Shown here: positions 45,350 to 58,646 of the stretch, piece by piece
Numbering within the stretch: position 1 is the first letter of the stretch
How the letters are laid out: each line of letters opens with the position of its first letter
Assembly: GCA_047967505.1 (NCBI GenBank)
Contig: CM106540.1
Direction: 5' to 3' (one strand)
Length of the DNA stretch: 64,000 nucleotides
DNA from: Dipteris shenzhenensis
Taxonomy: Eukaryota; Polypodiophyta; Polypodiopsida; Gleicheniales
The notes under the pieces: model-generated
Databases searched by the model: none
Told to the model about the DNA's origin: nothing
What the model saw: the letters and a program-made list of their open reading frames with translations, nothing else
Translations under genes and position numbers: made by a program

Positions 45350-46123
45350 TTTGGACATTTGCATGTTTGTTTTTGAGTCCTCGGTTTTTTGTTTGCATGA
45401 AGCTCGGAATAGCAAAGTGAACAAACCCAGGACGTAGTCATTACTGTATCTGCCTCCACATCAGCATCTACGAGGTGCGGTTGTTCGTCGACTTTGCTTT
45501 TTTTAAGCTTCAATTTGAATGTTAGACAACCGCATGACATGCAAGCGTGCGTTGGCATGTCAGAGATTTTAGTTTGATATGTTTTTAGTGGTTTAGATAT
45601 GATTTCTCTTGTGCTTTCGTAAAGCTTGGCCACAGCGGTTGCTGGCAAATTCGGGTTCTGTGACAAGATTGTCACTAAATCTTTCTCGTGTTTTGGTGCC
45701 CAAATGTTGTATCTTTGTTGTATGCCCTTTTCTTTTTCTTGGTGAGGAGTGGCCATATTGTTGCAGGGGTTCTTGTTCAATCTACCAAAATGATGTTCCT
45801 TCGGAGATGGCAAGCAGTTTTTCAAGGCATTGATACAACAATTGTTCACTCAATGAACCGTTTTGGAGGACCGATTGCAAATCAGAGTTTGTCAGAATAT
45901 CCCTCTCCATTTTTTGTCCTTCTTCACTGTGCAAATGCATTGTGGTTTGAGGGGCCGGGGCCGTGGAGTTGGTGACATTGGTTTGGATTACATCAACAAG
46001 CATCTGGTAGCTATACGTAGGACAAAGGGCAGTCAAGGCTAGAATCATGTCGGTGTTATTTGGATTTGTCTTGTTGAATGTTTCATTCCATGATGCGTTA
46101 AGGGTCCAAATCGATTGGTTCAC
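45350..46123 (-). pseudogene. Helitron N-terminal fragment (Cys-rich region)
   Basis: Minus-strand coding with CMSCGCLTFKLKL, then CSLCYSELHANKKPRTQ, resembling the paired C-X2-C region near the start of Helitron helicases. It points the same way as 39788-42810 and lies on the other side of the copia element, so both are likely parts of one gene. The several hundred residues between, including the Rep (HUH) domain, are not present, so sequence was also deleted. Confidence 0.5.
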
Positions 46124-49100
46124 TCATTTTGAAACGTAAGGGAAAATTGAACTCTCTGAAAGAATTGCAAGAATGCCTTCTTCACTCACTCTTTGAAGAT
46201 GGGGAAAACTTTGAAAAGGAAAAACTGTACTCTGAAGACAATGCACGTGCATGTATTTGCTGCAACACATGAAATGTTTCTCCCAAGCAACAATGAAGCA
46301 TGATTCAACTTAAAGAAGGACGAGCCATGACTTCGACACAATCCGGGTGCATGATCTCCCATCCAACTATGCAAGGGTTATTTGTTACAAAGAAGCCAAG
46401 AAATATTTAAAACAAGTGCTCAGGAGTTATGCTGGTGTCATAAAATATTCACATAGGAAGTTTGCATTCATGAAATTACTTACAATGGTTTTTTTTTGGG
46501 CCCAAAATGACTCTCTGTACATTACCCAGGCATGGGTGAGGCTGTACATGCTAGAACCAGAAAAAAGAGCAAGGCTTACCAACAACACAATGAAACCGAA
46601 AGGAAAGACAGGACAACTATTTACAACCATCGATCAACGAAGGATAGCATGGTCCTAGACACTCTCCGTGAAGTTTGTAACAAAGCCTGAACTGTTGACC
46701 GTGAATTCCCCGTTGGCCTCTTCTCCAATAGCATAGACTGTGTGGCAACAACACTGTGCGAATGGAATTAGAGGAAAGGGCAGTGAAGGCCTAGGACCTC
46801 ATTCACATGTGGCCCATGCAGCTGCACAGCAACCTGACTAGCATCTCGAAGGACAACACACCCTTTAAGGCAAGGGATCTGCAAAATGCTTTGAACACTG
46901 TCACACGAGTAGCAATGTGGGCACAATGGATCCCTACTAACACGAGTCTCTCTGCAGGAGTCGTAGTGGTACTCAGTAAGAGGGTTGTTGAGGCTAAAAA
47001 ATTGAAAGACACCCACAACCTGATGCATGCAATGCTTCTAGAATTAAATTTGCTTTTCACGAGCTAGGAAAAGTGGAAAAAAACAAAAAAGAAAATATAC
47101 CTCCTTGCCATATCCAAGTTGAGACACTTGTCGAATGAAGGTGTCATGCAATGTTGTCCTAAGATTCCCTTCTAACACTGCACCGAGAATGGTGAAGTCA
47201 AAAATCCCAAGTGCATGCCTAGCACGCATGTAAGAGATGTTCTTGGTGATAACAATCCCCTCATCCACAAACTCTTCAACCAAGCGCGCAAGTGTATGTC
47301 GCCTATCAGCAACAAAAGAAAGCTCTTTGCCAAAGAAGGGGCAAGGATCAAAGTATTGGTCAAGGCAATAGTACCTACAATAATTACAAAAAAGGGTTTG
47401 GGTAGATTATCCTCGCTGTCGCACGGTCTTCTGGGTTGGGGCCATCGGCAATGGTGATCTGGTCTATTGGCGACCCATCCAGGTCCACTTTGACAATCAC
47501 GAATGCAATGGTATCAATTACTAATGTAAAAGGTGCCCTCAAGTTCTCCATTTGATTCGCCCACCAAAGGTGCATAACGGCATATGATATTATCTGGGAC
47601 GAAGGAAATACTACCCTCAAATGGTTCACCTTTGAGTACTATCATCATGGCATCCACACACAAAGAAAGTGATGAAGTCCCACCTTCATCGAGTGCTCAT
47701 TTGTTTATTATTTGTCCCTCTATTCGAAAGAACTCATCAACCTCAAAGACTTCTTTAAAGTCTATGACATAGGTAGAAGGGACATGCAAAGTGATGGTTT
47801 CTGAGCATTCACGGTCAGTGAAATCGATCTCCATCTAAACAAGATAGGGCACATCCTTTGCTTTGAACATATCATATATAGCAATTGTTCTCCCTTCAAA
47901 AGCGAAGCAGTATGACACAAACTCAGAGAGCGTACTTATTGGAAGTATAGGGAGTGCATTTGCATTTGCTACTCCTATGTGTGCACCCAAGTTTTCTTCA
48001 TTGGGCCTACTTCCATTATTCATCCCAGTCCCAATAGGTCCCTCATGCGCAACGTCAAGACACGGTTCAAGATTTGTTTTTGGAACATGAGCTCCAATAT
48101 TTGAGCTTATTGGAAAACAAATAGTGCAGACACTATGAGGGGGGTTACATTGAAAGAAGTAAAGGAAGTTTGTACCACCTAAGAGGGGGCTTAAGGCATG
48201 TTGTGATTTGATATTTGAGATTCACTTGGAGAAAATGTAAAGAAAGCTTATATCTGAATTTCTATAGACATATGAAGCCTTTTTTGGGGTTTTGGACTTA
48301 TCGCAAATAAAGTAAATGCAACGTAGCATTGTTTGTAAAATAAGTGAAGTGTATGTAGGAAATGTATATGAAGCTATGGTAAAAAACTATTGCTTTCAGA
48401 AAAAGCAACTTGCTTCCATAACTAGTGTTTGCGAAACAAACAGAAGAAACCATCCTATGTTCTTATTTGTTTAGTTTCAAAATTGAAGATTTTCTAATGG
48501 GAAAATACAAACGATTTGCAAAGCAAAATGGGGGCTTCATATATACTTTTCCCTGGCGCAACATATTCAAGTTTTGAAATAATACATGGAAGGTGCCAAT
48601 TAATGTACGCAAGAGGAATTTTTGGAATGACGTAAAGCACTTTATAATAAATTTTAAAATAAAAGTAGAGTTGACTGAAGCGATTGCTCCAAGTGATCAT
48701 TTAAAAAACAAAGCAATGGAAAATATTCTAGGCATTCAAGACCTCCGATCCACTCTGTTCTTCAAGAATGAGTGGCCCCACATCGATAATTACAACACAC
48801 TTCAATTTTACTTCGCACCCTTTGTCACGTGTAATTTGATGAACTGGAGCACAGAATAGTGACTATGCACATAAAAAAAGAGATGAGCCTCACCCTTAGC
48901 ACAAGCTTGCATGGCGGCGGCATGGAAGGCGGTTTTCAGTGTTGGTTTTGGGCGGCATGGAAGGCGGTTTTCAGTGTTGGTTTTGGGTTCTTGCATATGC
49001 CACCTTCCTTCCTAGGAGCCAAATTTAGTGGTATGCTTGCAATAGATGACGGCTTCGAAATAGATGTCTTTATCAAACAGGTGCCTAAAGTAGACACCAT

Positions 49101-51800
49101 ACCTTGTTCCACTAAAGCATGGATAGGTCTCTCATTGGCAGAGGCAATCTTGCATAGTAAAGCAGAATGAACAGAGAGCATACTACATTGTATGATGCAA
49201 GAAAATAGCAAGCAAGGACAGGAAAGTCTCGGTACCTCCCATTGGATTAAAATACTCAATTACAGCAGGCGGGTTTACAGTGGGGTTATTTGATATTTTT
49301 GAGGTATCAAATGATCTCGAATCATTGGGTTTGATTAACTCACAGCCAAGCACAAATTATGGACCAAAGCTATTAAAAAAATGACGTGACGATTGATTGA
49401 AACAGGCACAAAACCACCATCCCCACTTGAGTTTGCAACGTCTGGATATTGTTGCGCTACATAAAGTAGTTTCTTATGTTGGAAATGTGTATCAGCAAGC
49501 AACGCATCCTCTGCTATACAAAAACGTTCGTCGTTATTGCCTTTTGATTGGTGGATCTCTTCTGTAGCAAAAAAGCAATACAAATTGCTTATCACAGTGA
49601 TGCAATGAACTTAGACTTATAAAGTGGAAGCAATTGCAGAGACACGGGCAATTTGCTTGGATCGTTACCATCACGGAGCAAAGGTAAAGGGTCCTTCACT
49701 GGCTTTTTGGATTCCACCATGTTCATCAAGCCTGTTAAGATGACGATTGTATCAAAACGCAAAATGAAAATCGAATATAGACTTTGAAAGAATCATGAAA
49801 ACGGCAGCAATCCAAGCCTCTTTCAAACTCTCCATTGCTCGTATCCATGGCTTCTCTTGATCCGTGGGATTCATTTTGGGAAGGAGACTTCTCTGCATGT
49901 GAGATGATCGACATATTGTACGTGAAGACAAAATATCGGGACACAGAGCAAGAGAGCAAGGACAAACAGAGAAAGGAATAGATATCGATACATACAAAAA
50001 CAAGACTTGTGAAGCGGCTTTTATAAGCCACTGCTAGGCTCTCTGTATTTGGAAAGAAAGAGATCTAGCCATGCCTCTCTAGATCGTAGGTCTGCCCATG
50101 CGTATCTTGAAACTTCTAGTGACGCTGTCGACATTCTTTCCAAAAGCATCCAACCTAAAACAAAGACTTGGTCCGCGTACAGAAGGCAATCTTCTTTTTG
50201 GCCTGGAACCATCCGTGAAATGTAACACTAGCATCTATGAGGGGATGATGTGCTGTTACTCTTGTTTCCATGATTCCTTGTGGATTTCAGGCAAAAAGAA
50301 ACACAAGCCTATAATGTAGCCAACAGACAACCATTCCACAGACATTGCATTCAGTGTATATGCACTTTGCTAAAAACACAATCTCCTAATGAAACACAAT
50401 GTTCCTAAGAGCACGGTCTACAAACAAAGTAGCCACATACGAACCCAACAGGAGGGATATAATGATTTTGTGACCTTCTCAATCACATCCAAACCCATTG
50501 ACAACAAGTTCCACAATCTTGCCAATTAAATTATCTTCGATCCCAACATCGGCCCCTCATAGTTCCAAGATATCCGCATGTACCTCTGAGTCTGCAACCT
50601 TCACGGTCATCATATTTGGATGTATGAAGGTGTGCATGCTAAATCCATCCTTACCACCATGTTACTGCAATGAGGCTCAGATCAGCACAATAGGAAGGGG
50701 GCATGTAAATCCCATGGGTGCCACATCACGGTACGGGAGCGACTAGTACAAGAGAGTGGGAGAAGATAGGTCAAACCTCATTTTTTGTATGTTTTTAAAT
50801 GTGGCACCAAGCCTCACTTTTACTAGGATGCCTCTAATGCCCATTTTTTCTTCATGTCTTCATCACTATCCACTTCTCAAAATAGTGATTTTCTCCTTTT
50901 TTGGGTTCTTGACTGCAATCGCTCTTGAAGCAATTCATTATATGTTCCTTGTTGGGTAATTTATCTCCATACTGTGCAACTCACTGAGGCAACTCATCAA
51001 CCAAGACCATAATGTTATTCTCACCTATGTCACGTTCTCATGTCCACATCATTTTTGACACTTACTACAAGTTGGTTTTCTTGCACTCCACTGACTTCTC
51101 CAATGCAAACCACTTTGAATTCCCCAACAAGATCACTAAAAGTTAATCCCAAAGCATGGTATTACATTATAGTGCTTTGGTTTGATCGAATTCCCTTCAT
51201 TTTTTATGTCTATGCAAGGCAATTTCCATTTCGAGGTGACTATGGATTGTTTGCTCTTTAACAAAAGAGGTAAATCAATGTGTAGCAGAGACATGGGTTG
51301 GGGCAAGGGGGAATGCACAACTTTAGAAGCAAATGGGAAATAAGAGGAAGGGGAATATATGCACATGAATTGGAAATCTTCTTCTTCTATTGCTTAGCCA
51401 AATTTAGAAATCAACAACATGCTCAAAAGGCTGCAATTATGCACCCATGGTGCCTTGGTAGCAAGAACAATCCTAACTCCTAGGACTCTATATACATGAC
51501 CTCATTTAACACTCATAATGTGTACTATCCATCGCATTTAGGACTGTTTGCACCTCTCCGTTCAAAAGGGGATAGGTGCCATTACATCTTATTGGTTATA
51601 GATCCTACATTCATCATCATTTATCTATTCCTCAAGTTCAGGTCATTGATTTTTGGAGCCATCCTTGTCTAGCTCTTCTTCAAAGTCTCTCCCCTCTTCT
51701 CTGTAACAAGCTCAGCTAACTCTTATAGTAGATGGAATCCTTCTCTACCTTGCTTTGTCATGTAGTGTTGCCTCGCTTTGTCATGTAGCATCGCCTCCAT
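46124..51800. other. Degenerate region, no intact gene
   Basis: Short open frames in several frames on both strands. The most coding-like run is on the minus strand between about 48023 and 47390 (listed separately). A 35-bp tandem duplication occurs at about 48916-48985 (CATGGAAGGCGGTTTTCAG repeated). The stretch may be further cargo of the Helitron, or independent debris. Confidence 0.45.
47384..48023 (-). pseudogene. Unrecognised minus-strand coding remnant
   Basis: With two in-frame stops, this reads as a continuous protein-like sequence of alternating hydrophobic and charged residues (ALPILPISTLSEFVSYC, MEIDFTDRECSETITLHV, TSSLSLCVDAMMIVLKGEPF, VDLDGSPIDQITIADGPNP). The beta-rich pattern would suit an OB-fold, and replication protein A genes are known Helitron cargo, but no diagnostic motif is seen, so this is a guess. 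Confidence 0.3.
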
Positions 51801-51869
51801 TATGTTTGAAAAAGAGGGTAGAGTCTTCCAGATTCAAGGAGAACATGATGTGGCCAACTTTCCTCTTAT

Positions 51870-53248
51870 TTGTTTGGTGGAATTGGAACGACTCTACACC
51901 AAGAAGAATGCGAGGTATATTTCTATGAACTTACTTTTATTTGTGATTTAATGTCTTCTCCATCGGAAAGAAGTAATATTATTTTTTATAATGTTCAAAA
52001 GTATAAATCTTCTTTTAATGATTTAATTTTTGAATTTAAAGATGTTTCTTCGTCTGATTTGCCTGATGGTTTACCCCCTAGGAGAGAAGTAGATCATAAA
52101 ATAGATTTAATTCCTAGATCTACCCCTGTTTGTAAACCCCCATATAGGCTTAGTCAAATGGAGGAACGTGAGGTCGAAAGACATTTAACAAAATATCTTA
52201 GGAAGGGCCAAATCCAACCAAGTAGATCACCTTGGTCTGCACCAGTTTTACTGGTAAAGAAAAAGGATGGTACTATGCGTTTATGCATAGATTACAGAGC
52301 ACTAAATAAAATCACCATAAAAAATAAGTATCCTATGCCTCGCATTGGTGAGCTCTTTGATCAATTGCAAGGGGCAAAATATTTTACTAAAATTGATTTA
52401 AGGTCAAGATATCACCAAGTTCGAATTAGGGAAGAGGATGTCCCTAAGACATCATTTCGTACTAGGTATGGGCATTATCAATTTAAAGTTATGCCATTTG
52501 GGTTAACAAATGCTCCAGCAACTTTCATGACACTTATATATAGTGTCTTAAGGCCATATCTAAGGAAATTTGTTGTAGTATTTTTAGATGATATTTTTAT
52601 TTATAGTAAAACTAGGAAAAAGCATTTGGAACATTTGCAAAAAGTGTTCCAACTGCTTAGAGATAATTCACTCTTTGCTAAAGAATCCAAATGTGATTCT
52701 TTACAAAAGAAGTGAAATACTTGGGACATATAATATCCCAAGAAGGGGTTCGTATGGACCCTGACAAAGTAAGGGAAATATTGGAATGGCCACATCCTAC
52801 AAATCTAGAAGAATTACAAATATTCTTAGGTTTGTTTGGATTCTATAAGCGATTCATCCAGGATTATGCTAAGATTGATGTTTCGATGACAAACCAGCTT
52901 AAGGGGAAGGGAAGCACCTTCATATGGGATGAACCTCAAAAGAAAAGTTTTGAAAAATTAAAAGTAGCTGTAGCGGCAGCTCTTGTCTTAAAAGTTGTGG
53001 ATCCCAATGAACCATTCGTGGTTGAGACAGATGCCACTGATTTTGTTGTTGGGGCAATACTTTTACAAAAAGGTCAACTAGTGGCTTTTGAAAGCAAAAA
53101 GTTAGATCGTGCCCAACGGAATTACTTGGCATATGAGAAGGAACTATATGCTATAGTCTATGCTTTAAAAAAGTGGAGGCACTATTTATATGGTACAAAA
53201 TTTGAGATCATCTTTGATGAGGAGAGCATTAAGTGGATTTGCAACTAG
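51870..53248 (+). pseudogene. Gypsy reverse transcriptase and RNase H
   Basis: Two frames (51870-52715 and 52712-53248) join with a shift at about 52710. [63 protein letters not shown] and the catalytic [10 protein letters not shown] (Asp pair intact). KIDLRSGYHQ is the usual form, so Gly is replaced by Arg. RNase H: KYLGHIISQEGV, LGLFGFYKRFIQDY, FVVETDATDFVVGAILLQ, ALKKWRHYLYGTKF. A stop truncates it after IKWICN, though coding similarity goes on to about 53350. Confidence 0.88.
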
Positions 53249-54830
53249 CCAAAGCTTAAAGGCAGAGAAGCTAGATGGGATGAATTAATGCAAGAGTTCG
53301 ATATACAATTGACAGATCAGAAGGGGAAGTTCAATGTGGTAGCAAACTTTCTTAGCTGAATGCCAATTGTTAATTAATTGAGTTTTACTCAATTTCAGAA
53401 TGACTTGCTAGAGTCCTTAAAGGGGAAATGTGAGTTTGATCTTCACTTCTCTGAAATATGGAAAGCAATTAGAAATAGGGATCTAATTAATCAAGGGGCT
53501 TTCACTGAGAAGTCGCATGGAAATGGTGGCACACCATAGGTTGGTGTAAAGGACTCAAGTGGAAAAAATATACTATTGAAGATGGCTACCTGCTCTACAA
53601 GGGTAGAGTATGTGTCCCCGGATAATAATGACAATAGGCACCAAATTCTTTTTAAATGTCATGATAGTCCGAGTGCTAGACGCCCAGGAATTCATAAGAC
53701 ATATGTGCTGTGAAAATATAAATCTTTTGGCCTGGAATAGGTAAGGACGTCCAAGATTATGTATTGACATGCCATAAATGCTAAGTCAATAAGGTTGAAT
53801 GCCTTAAGGTAGGAGGTCTCCTACACCCATTGGAGATTCCATCTAGCAAATGGGAAAGCATCTCCATGGATTTCATTGTGGGGTTACCTAGGACACAGAG
53901 GGGGCACAACTCTATGTGGGTAATTGTGGATCAGTTGACCAAGATGGCTCACTTTATTCCTGTTAATGAAGATGTTAAAACTCAAGAATTAGCTAGGCTA
54001 TTTGTGGACCATATCTATATATAGACTGTATGGCTACCAGTCGGTATTGTTAGTGACTGGGATAGCAAATTTAACAGCCATTTTTGGAGGGCTGTGTTTA
54101 AGAGATTAGAAACTTCATTGAATATGAGCACCGCGGATCATCCACGGAGTGATGGTCAAACTAAAAGAGTCAATTAGATCATTGAGGATATGCTTCGAGC
54201 ATATGTAAGTAAACGGAAAACTAATTGGGAATAGTATCTGCCCATATTAGAATTTGCATATAACAAGCCAAACCTTCAGCTACAAGTTTTAGTCCATTCA
54301 TGATGATGTATGGATTTTAACCAAGAGCCCGAATGACAGTGGGACTCAAAAAAGAGAAGGTTCAAGTGGCCAAAGACTTTCTTGAAGATATGAATCAAAT
54401 GCTTAAGTTAGCTAAAGATAGTGTAAGAAGAGCTCAGGATAGAGCACAAAGTTATGCAAACCCCCACCGTAGAAGGTTGGAGTTTGAAGTAAATGAGAAA
54501 GTCTACCTCAAGGTACCTGGATCTTCAGAATCTCTCAAAATTGGTAAATGTCCGAAGTTGTCTCCTAGGTGTTGTGGACCATTCACAATACTTAAAAGGA
54601 TTGGAGAACTCGCTTACAAATTAGCCTTACGTGAGGGATGTAGAGTACATCCAGTTTTTGATGTTAGTAGGCTCAAAAGAAAATTAGGAGATGATGATAA
54701 ACTCATTGGAAATGAAGTCCTAGTTGAACTCATTGAACCTTCATCTTTATCACACAAACTAGAAAGAATTTTAGATAGACAAAAAGAAACAACACAACAT
54801 ACAAGGGCAAGAATGTCTAGTTAAGTGGAA
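53249..54830 (+). pseudogene. Gypsy integrase remnant
   Basis: Pieces: a zinc-binding region hint at about 53640-53800; core SMDFIVGLPRTQRGHNS (first Asp), GIVSDWDSKF (second Asp), and HPRSDGQTKRVN, where the usual catalytic Glu of DGQTERVN is Lys. Several stops follow. From 54333 a clean frame covers the C-terminal SH3-like integrase part (FEVNEKVYLKV, LSPRCCGPFTILKRIGELAYKLAL, HPVFDVSRLKR). Confidence 0.85.
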
Positions 54831-54915
54831 AGATAGACCTGAAGAGAGTTCAACATGGGAAAGGGTAAGCAATCTCCAGAGGAGGTTTCCCAATTTTGTT
54901 TTCGAGGACATAAGC
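54760..54915 (+). pseudogene. Chromodomain-like C-terminus of the gypsy polyprotein
   Basis: After a frameshift near 54800 the sequence continues CLVKWKDRPEESSTWERVS and RRFPNFVFED, the (L/V)VKW...P...STWE signature of retroelement chromodomains, preceded by ERILDRQKE. In chromoviruses this domain directs integration to marked chromatin. Confidence 0.75.
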
Positions 54916-54920
54916 CATTC

Positions 54921-54935
54921 TTAAGGGGAAGGGAA
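54921..54935 (+). promoter_or_regulatory. Gypsy polypurine tract
   Basis: TTAAGGGGAAGGGAA directly before TGTTACG; this is the expected plus-strand primer position adjacent to the 3' LTR. Confidence 0.75.
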
Positions 54936-55266
54936 TGTTACGTCAACCATAATGGCATAAAGCTAGGGCAAGACACCAAGAGGGCTTGACAGTGCAATGG
55001 TGGACATATAAATTAATGCCTAGGCAAAATAGATCTAGCATTAAGAGGGATGCCAAGAGCGGTTAAAAGGGTAAGGACCTTGGAAATGACACTTGGCATC
55101 ATAAGGAGTCCACATGGCATGCACTGGGCTCAGGGGAGGCTTCCAAAGAGAGGCTCCACAAAGGAAAGAGAAGAAACAAGAGAGTTCATGATAATGGGAG
55201 ATGGGGACTCGAGGAGCACTTTGGAAAGTCATGGTTGGGTGGAAAATAAGAGAAGCCCTCGAAGGC

Positions 55267-55305
<39 letters not shown>

Positions 55306-55340
55306 CCCCCCACCCTCCCCCCCCCCCACACACATAAATA
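54936..55340 (+). repeat. Start of gypsy 3' LTR (end uncertain)
   Basis: Begins TGTTACGTCAACC right after the polypurine tract. The right boundary cannot be set without a 5' LTR partner; the listed end is a rough guess near the CT/C-rich tract. Confidence 0.45.
55268..55333. repeat. (CT)17 tract followed by C-rich and CA sequence
   Basis: A CT tract (about 55268-55302) followed by CCCCCCCCACCC runs and CACACA. The same composite (AG/CT, poly-C, CA) occurs in reverse at about 13310-13390 in ABCB intron 3. Confidence 0.9.
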
Positions 55341-57218
55341 GAGAAAGAAAATAGCCAAAATGATAAACATTGTATATTGCAGGTTTGCAAATTTCAATTG
55401 AGACAGTAATATGATAATGTCACAGTGAATAGGTCCCCCCCAACGAATATGTAACAAAAAATGCACGATATATAAAATTGAATTTGGTGCAGCTATTACG
55501 ACATCTAGTTACAAGGGCATAATCATAACCATCAAATGTATCTATGGCCATTGACATGGTGGTTGACCTTGGGAGGTTACAATCGTAATCTTGCTTTCTC
55601 ATGTTGGGTGTGAGCATGAGAATTCTTTAAATCCTAGGTTGTAGAGCAATTTTTCTAGTTTCTAATGATCGCCTTGTAGTAAAGACTTTGTTTTGATTGA
55701 CATGAAAAGGCATGAAACTTGCCATTAAAAACCACAATGAAATTTTTTTCTTACACTCACATTAGCATTTGAGCACATTTCTAGTGTACCAATGTTGTTA
55801 CAAGCTATCTTTAGAAAACAAGTAAGAATGAAGAAAAATTTTGATCTTCTTAAAAAAGAAACCAAGGCAAGGATGGACAATGGAAACCCTCTAGCTTAAG
55901 GGAAGGATGTAGGCATTTTTAGAAGGCATAGACTTTTTTTATATGTTTGTTGTTTCAAAGTGTGTTGACAATTGTCAAAAAATAGTTATGGAAGACTTTC
56001 CTAGTTGATTTTTTAATTGGTGAAAGATTCTTTTGCAATCCTAAAAGCCTCATAAAGATTTTGTGAGATTGTCCATAGTGCAAAATCAAGTAAATTACTT
56101 GTAGAGCTTGACATGGCATATATTCTATCCATTTTGTGTTGTACAATTGAAAGTGGATGCCAACTAATGATGCTTGTGAGCTAGGTATCCTCTCCATCCT
56201 AAAATTGAATGAGGGAAGTGTTAGGTCTCTTAAAAACCCATGCATGTTTATTGCATCACGCATAGCTTAGTCAGTTCCATTAGAAGGTGGTGACTCGAAA
56301 CTTATATTCTAGCCACATGGAAGCATTCAATATTTGCATGAGTTAGTTAAAAGCTCTAAATGTTTATCAAAGCTACTAGAGCATTTTCACAAGTACTTGT
56401 CGACTCCTATATGTTACTTTCTTTTTTGTTTTTACAACGCTATATTATTTTAGAGTGTATGTAGTAGTAAACGACCTTTGTGAGGCCATTGCTCTTGTAG
56501 GAACATAAAAACTTTGGTGAGAGCTGCTCTTACTCAATACCATACTTTAACTTGCTTCACTTGTAAGCTTATTCTAGTCTTTTGAAAGGCTTTGAGTGCT
56601 TTTAAGTTTGGTGCCTCAATTGCTTAAAATAGATTAAAGACATTTTTAGTGATCATCAATGAAAGTAACAAAATTTCCCTATGTGGTTGCCATATATAGA
56701 TCCTTCACAAAGTTCTCATTTGGTAGACCTTTGTGTACCTTGCCCTAGATTATTCTTTTCCATGAATTATAAAGATCAAGTATTTAAGTGTTCAAGTAAT
56801 GCCATAGATTGCTTCACTATATGTAATTATGCATGATTACCTTCTAGGTTGGTTCATTGGAGTCTAAATAGTGTACATGTGCAAGGACTCCATCCTAATT
56901 GTGTACATCATATGCTTTTTCTTATCAAAATTGACCTTGGTTTTTTTTATCAACATTTGACATGGACTATAAACCATCAATGATATGGGCATAAAAAATG
57001 TATAATTGTAAACCATCAATGCAGTGCCTTCACTTTGATAAATATTTTGAGGTTTATGGAATGGCTTAATTGACTTGAACCAATTTATTTTGAATAGGTG
57101 CTCTTGAATCTACATACCAAATATATGAATGAAGATGTCATCCGCAAATACACTAAAAACAATCTTTGATTGTGTGGAGCAATCTCTTTTGAGGCAATGA
57201 AGTGCAATGCTCCCCTCT

Positions 57219-57251
<33 letters not shown>

Positions 57252-58646
57252 TACATGTGTACTTTATCTTATATATTGATATAGAGAGTATTCCATTTTT
57301 CTTGTCAATTGAAAATAATTATAGGAGTTTCTATTTTAGACTCAAGTAGCTATTAAGAATTGATTTAGAGTATTGAAGTGTGTGCCTTACATTAAAAAAC
57401 ATAGAGTGTAGTGGCCTTGTCGCCACCTTGTCTAGTTGCCTCTTATAAACATATAATGAACGTTTGTCAATTTGATAAATACTCTAGTGGTAGCTGAAAT
57501 AAAAATCAATCCAAGAAACGTATATGGTTAAACAACCTAAGAAATGTGTTTTGTATTTCTACCTATATAGAGTTACAACTTGCTTACAAAGTTTTGTCCA
57601 TTAAGTTTTAGGTCATTCTCAGGATATGCTTATGTGGCTATCCTTCTTGTGAATGCAAATTGTTATTTTTACAAATTTTGGATAAAGATATGATAAAGGC
57701 TCTCTAAAGTGAAGAAAAATAGCAAATGTAAGTGTGTTTTTAAAGGCAAGGGGGTTACGTTATCTAGGCAGCATAGATCTCAAGAAGGTTGTAAAAGGAA
57801 AAACTATTCACCTAGGAACACTTTCAAAAGCATACATTTTGGAGCTAAAAGGTAAGAAGTGTTTTAGTGTGGAAAAAAACAAATCTTTTATGGAGTGCTC
57901 AGGAAATTCCCAAATACATGCGTGTGTGCACACATGTATGCATGTACACACACACACACACGTGCGTGCGCGTGCACACATGCAAGTTTGTGCACATGTG
58001 TGTGCAGGCATGAACATGCTACATGCATATTAACATTCCACACCTTTATGTTTCGACCAGCCCACTTGGAACTTAGTTCATGCTCAACCGTTAATCAAAT
58101 TGGATATTATTAACATCTTGATGCAATCTTTAGATTGTATTGAGCACAAGATGGGTCACATCCCCAAGAGGCTAGGGACAATAACCACACTACTATTACC
58201 CATGGTCTACGGTGGGTTTCATTGCGACCCATCCCCTCTTGATGTATCTTGATCATCTTACAAACACAGGACAGATGACTGGTCTTAAACTTGTAGTTGA
58301 TGTAACACCACGAGAGTAAATTGCATTGCTATGATGGCAATGTTTGAGGTCCATGTGGTGCTAAAGGAGTGTTAGGCCACCCATATGCCACCCTTGAATT
58401 CCTTGCTTTGTAACCAAGGAAGAGCACGTGAGCATGTTCGGACCACGTTCTCTTTGAATAGTTAGTTGTTTTCTACCCCTCCAAGTTCCAAGTTCCACTT
58501 GTACCCACCCTTGTATGTGCCTTCCTTTTAATCCCACCCCGATTTTAGAAGTCCCTCTTGTCCTCACTCTCAGATTTCTGCTTCTGCTCTCCATCGTCAA
58601 CAATTCGATCTCCTCTCCCCTCAGGTCTCCTTACGTGTTTCATGAA
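55341..58646. other. Intergenic region before the nucleotide-sugar transporter
   Basis: AT-rich, no gene recognised. CT/CA microsatellite at about 57211-57252. An AC/GT/ATGC-rich stretch at about 57919-58010 gives spurious His/Cys/Thr-rich open frames on both strands. The last few hundred bases are the promoter and 5'UTR of the transporter gene. Confidence 0.5.
57919..58010. repeat. Alternating purine-pyrimidine (ACAC/GTGC) tract
   Basis: Mixed CA, TGTG and CGTGCG repeats, potentially Z-DNA forming. It has no coding role. Confidence 0.75.

Larger units (their letters stand above)
51806..54935 (+). mobile_element. Decayed Ty3/gypsy element internal region (chromodomain-like end)
   Basis: Contains RT, RNase H, integrase and a chromodomain-like tail in Ty3 order, interrupted by stops and frameshifts. 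It ends at a polypurine tract and 3' LTR start. Gag and the 5' LTR were not found; protease-like or spacer sequence may begin at about 51806. The gene order and the chromodomain-like tail suggest a chromovirus-type element. Confidence 0.85.
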
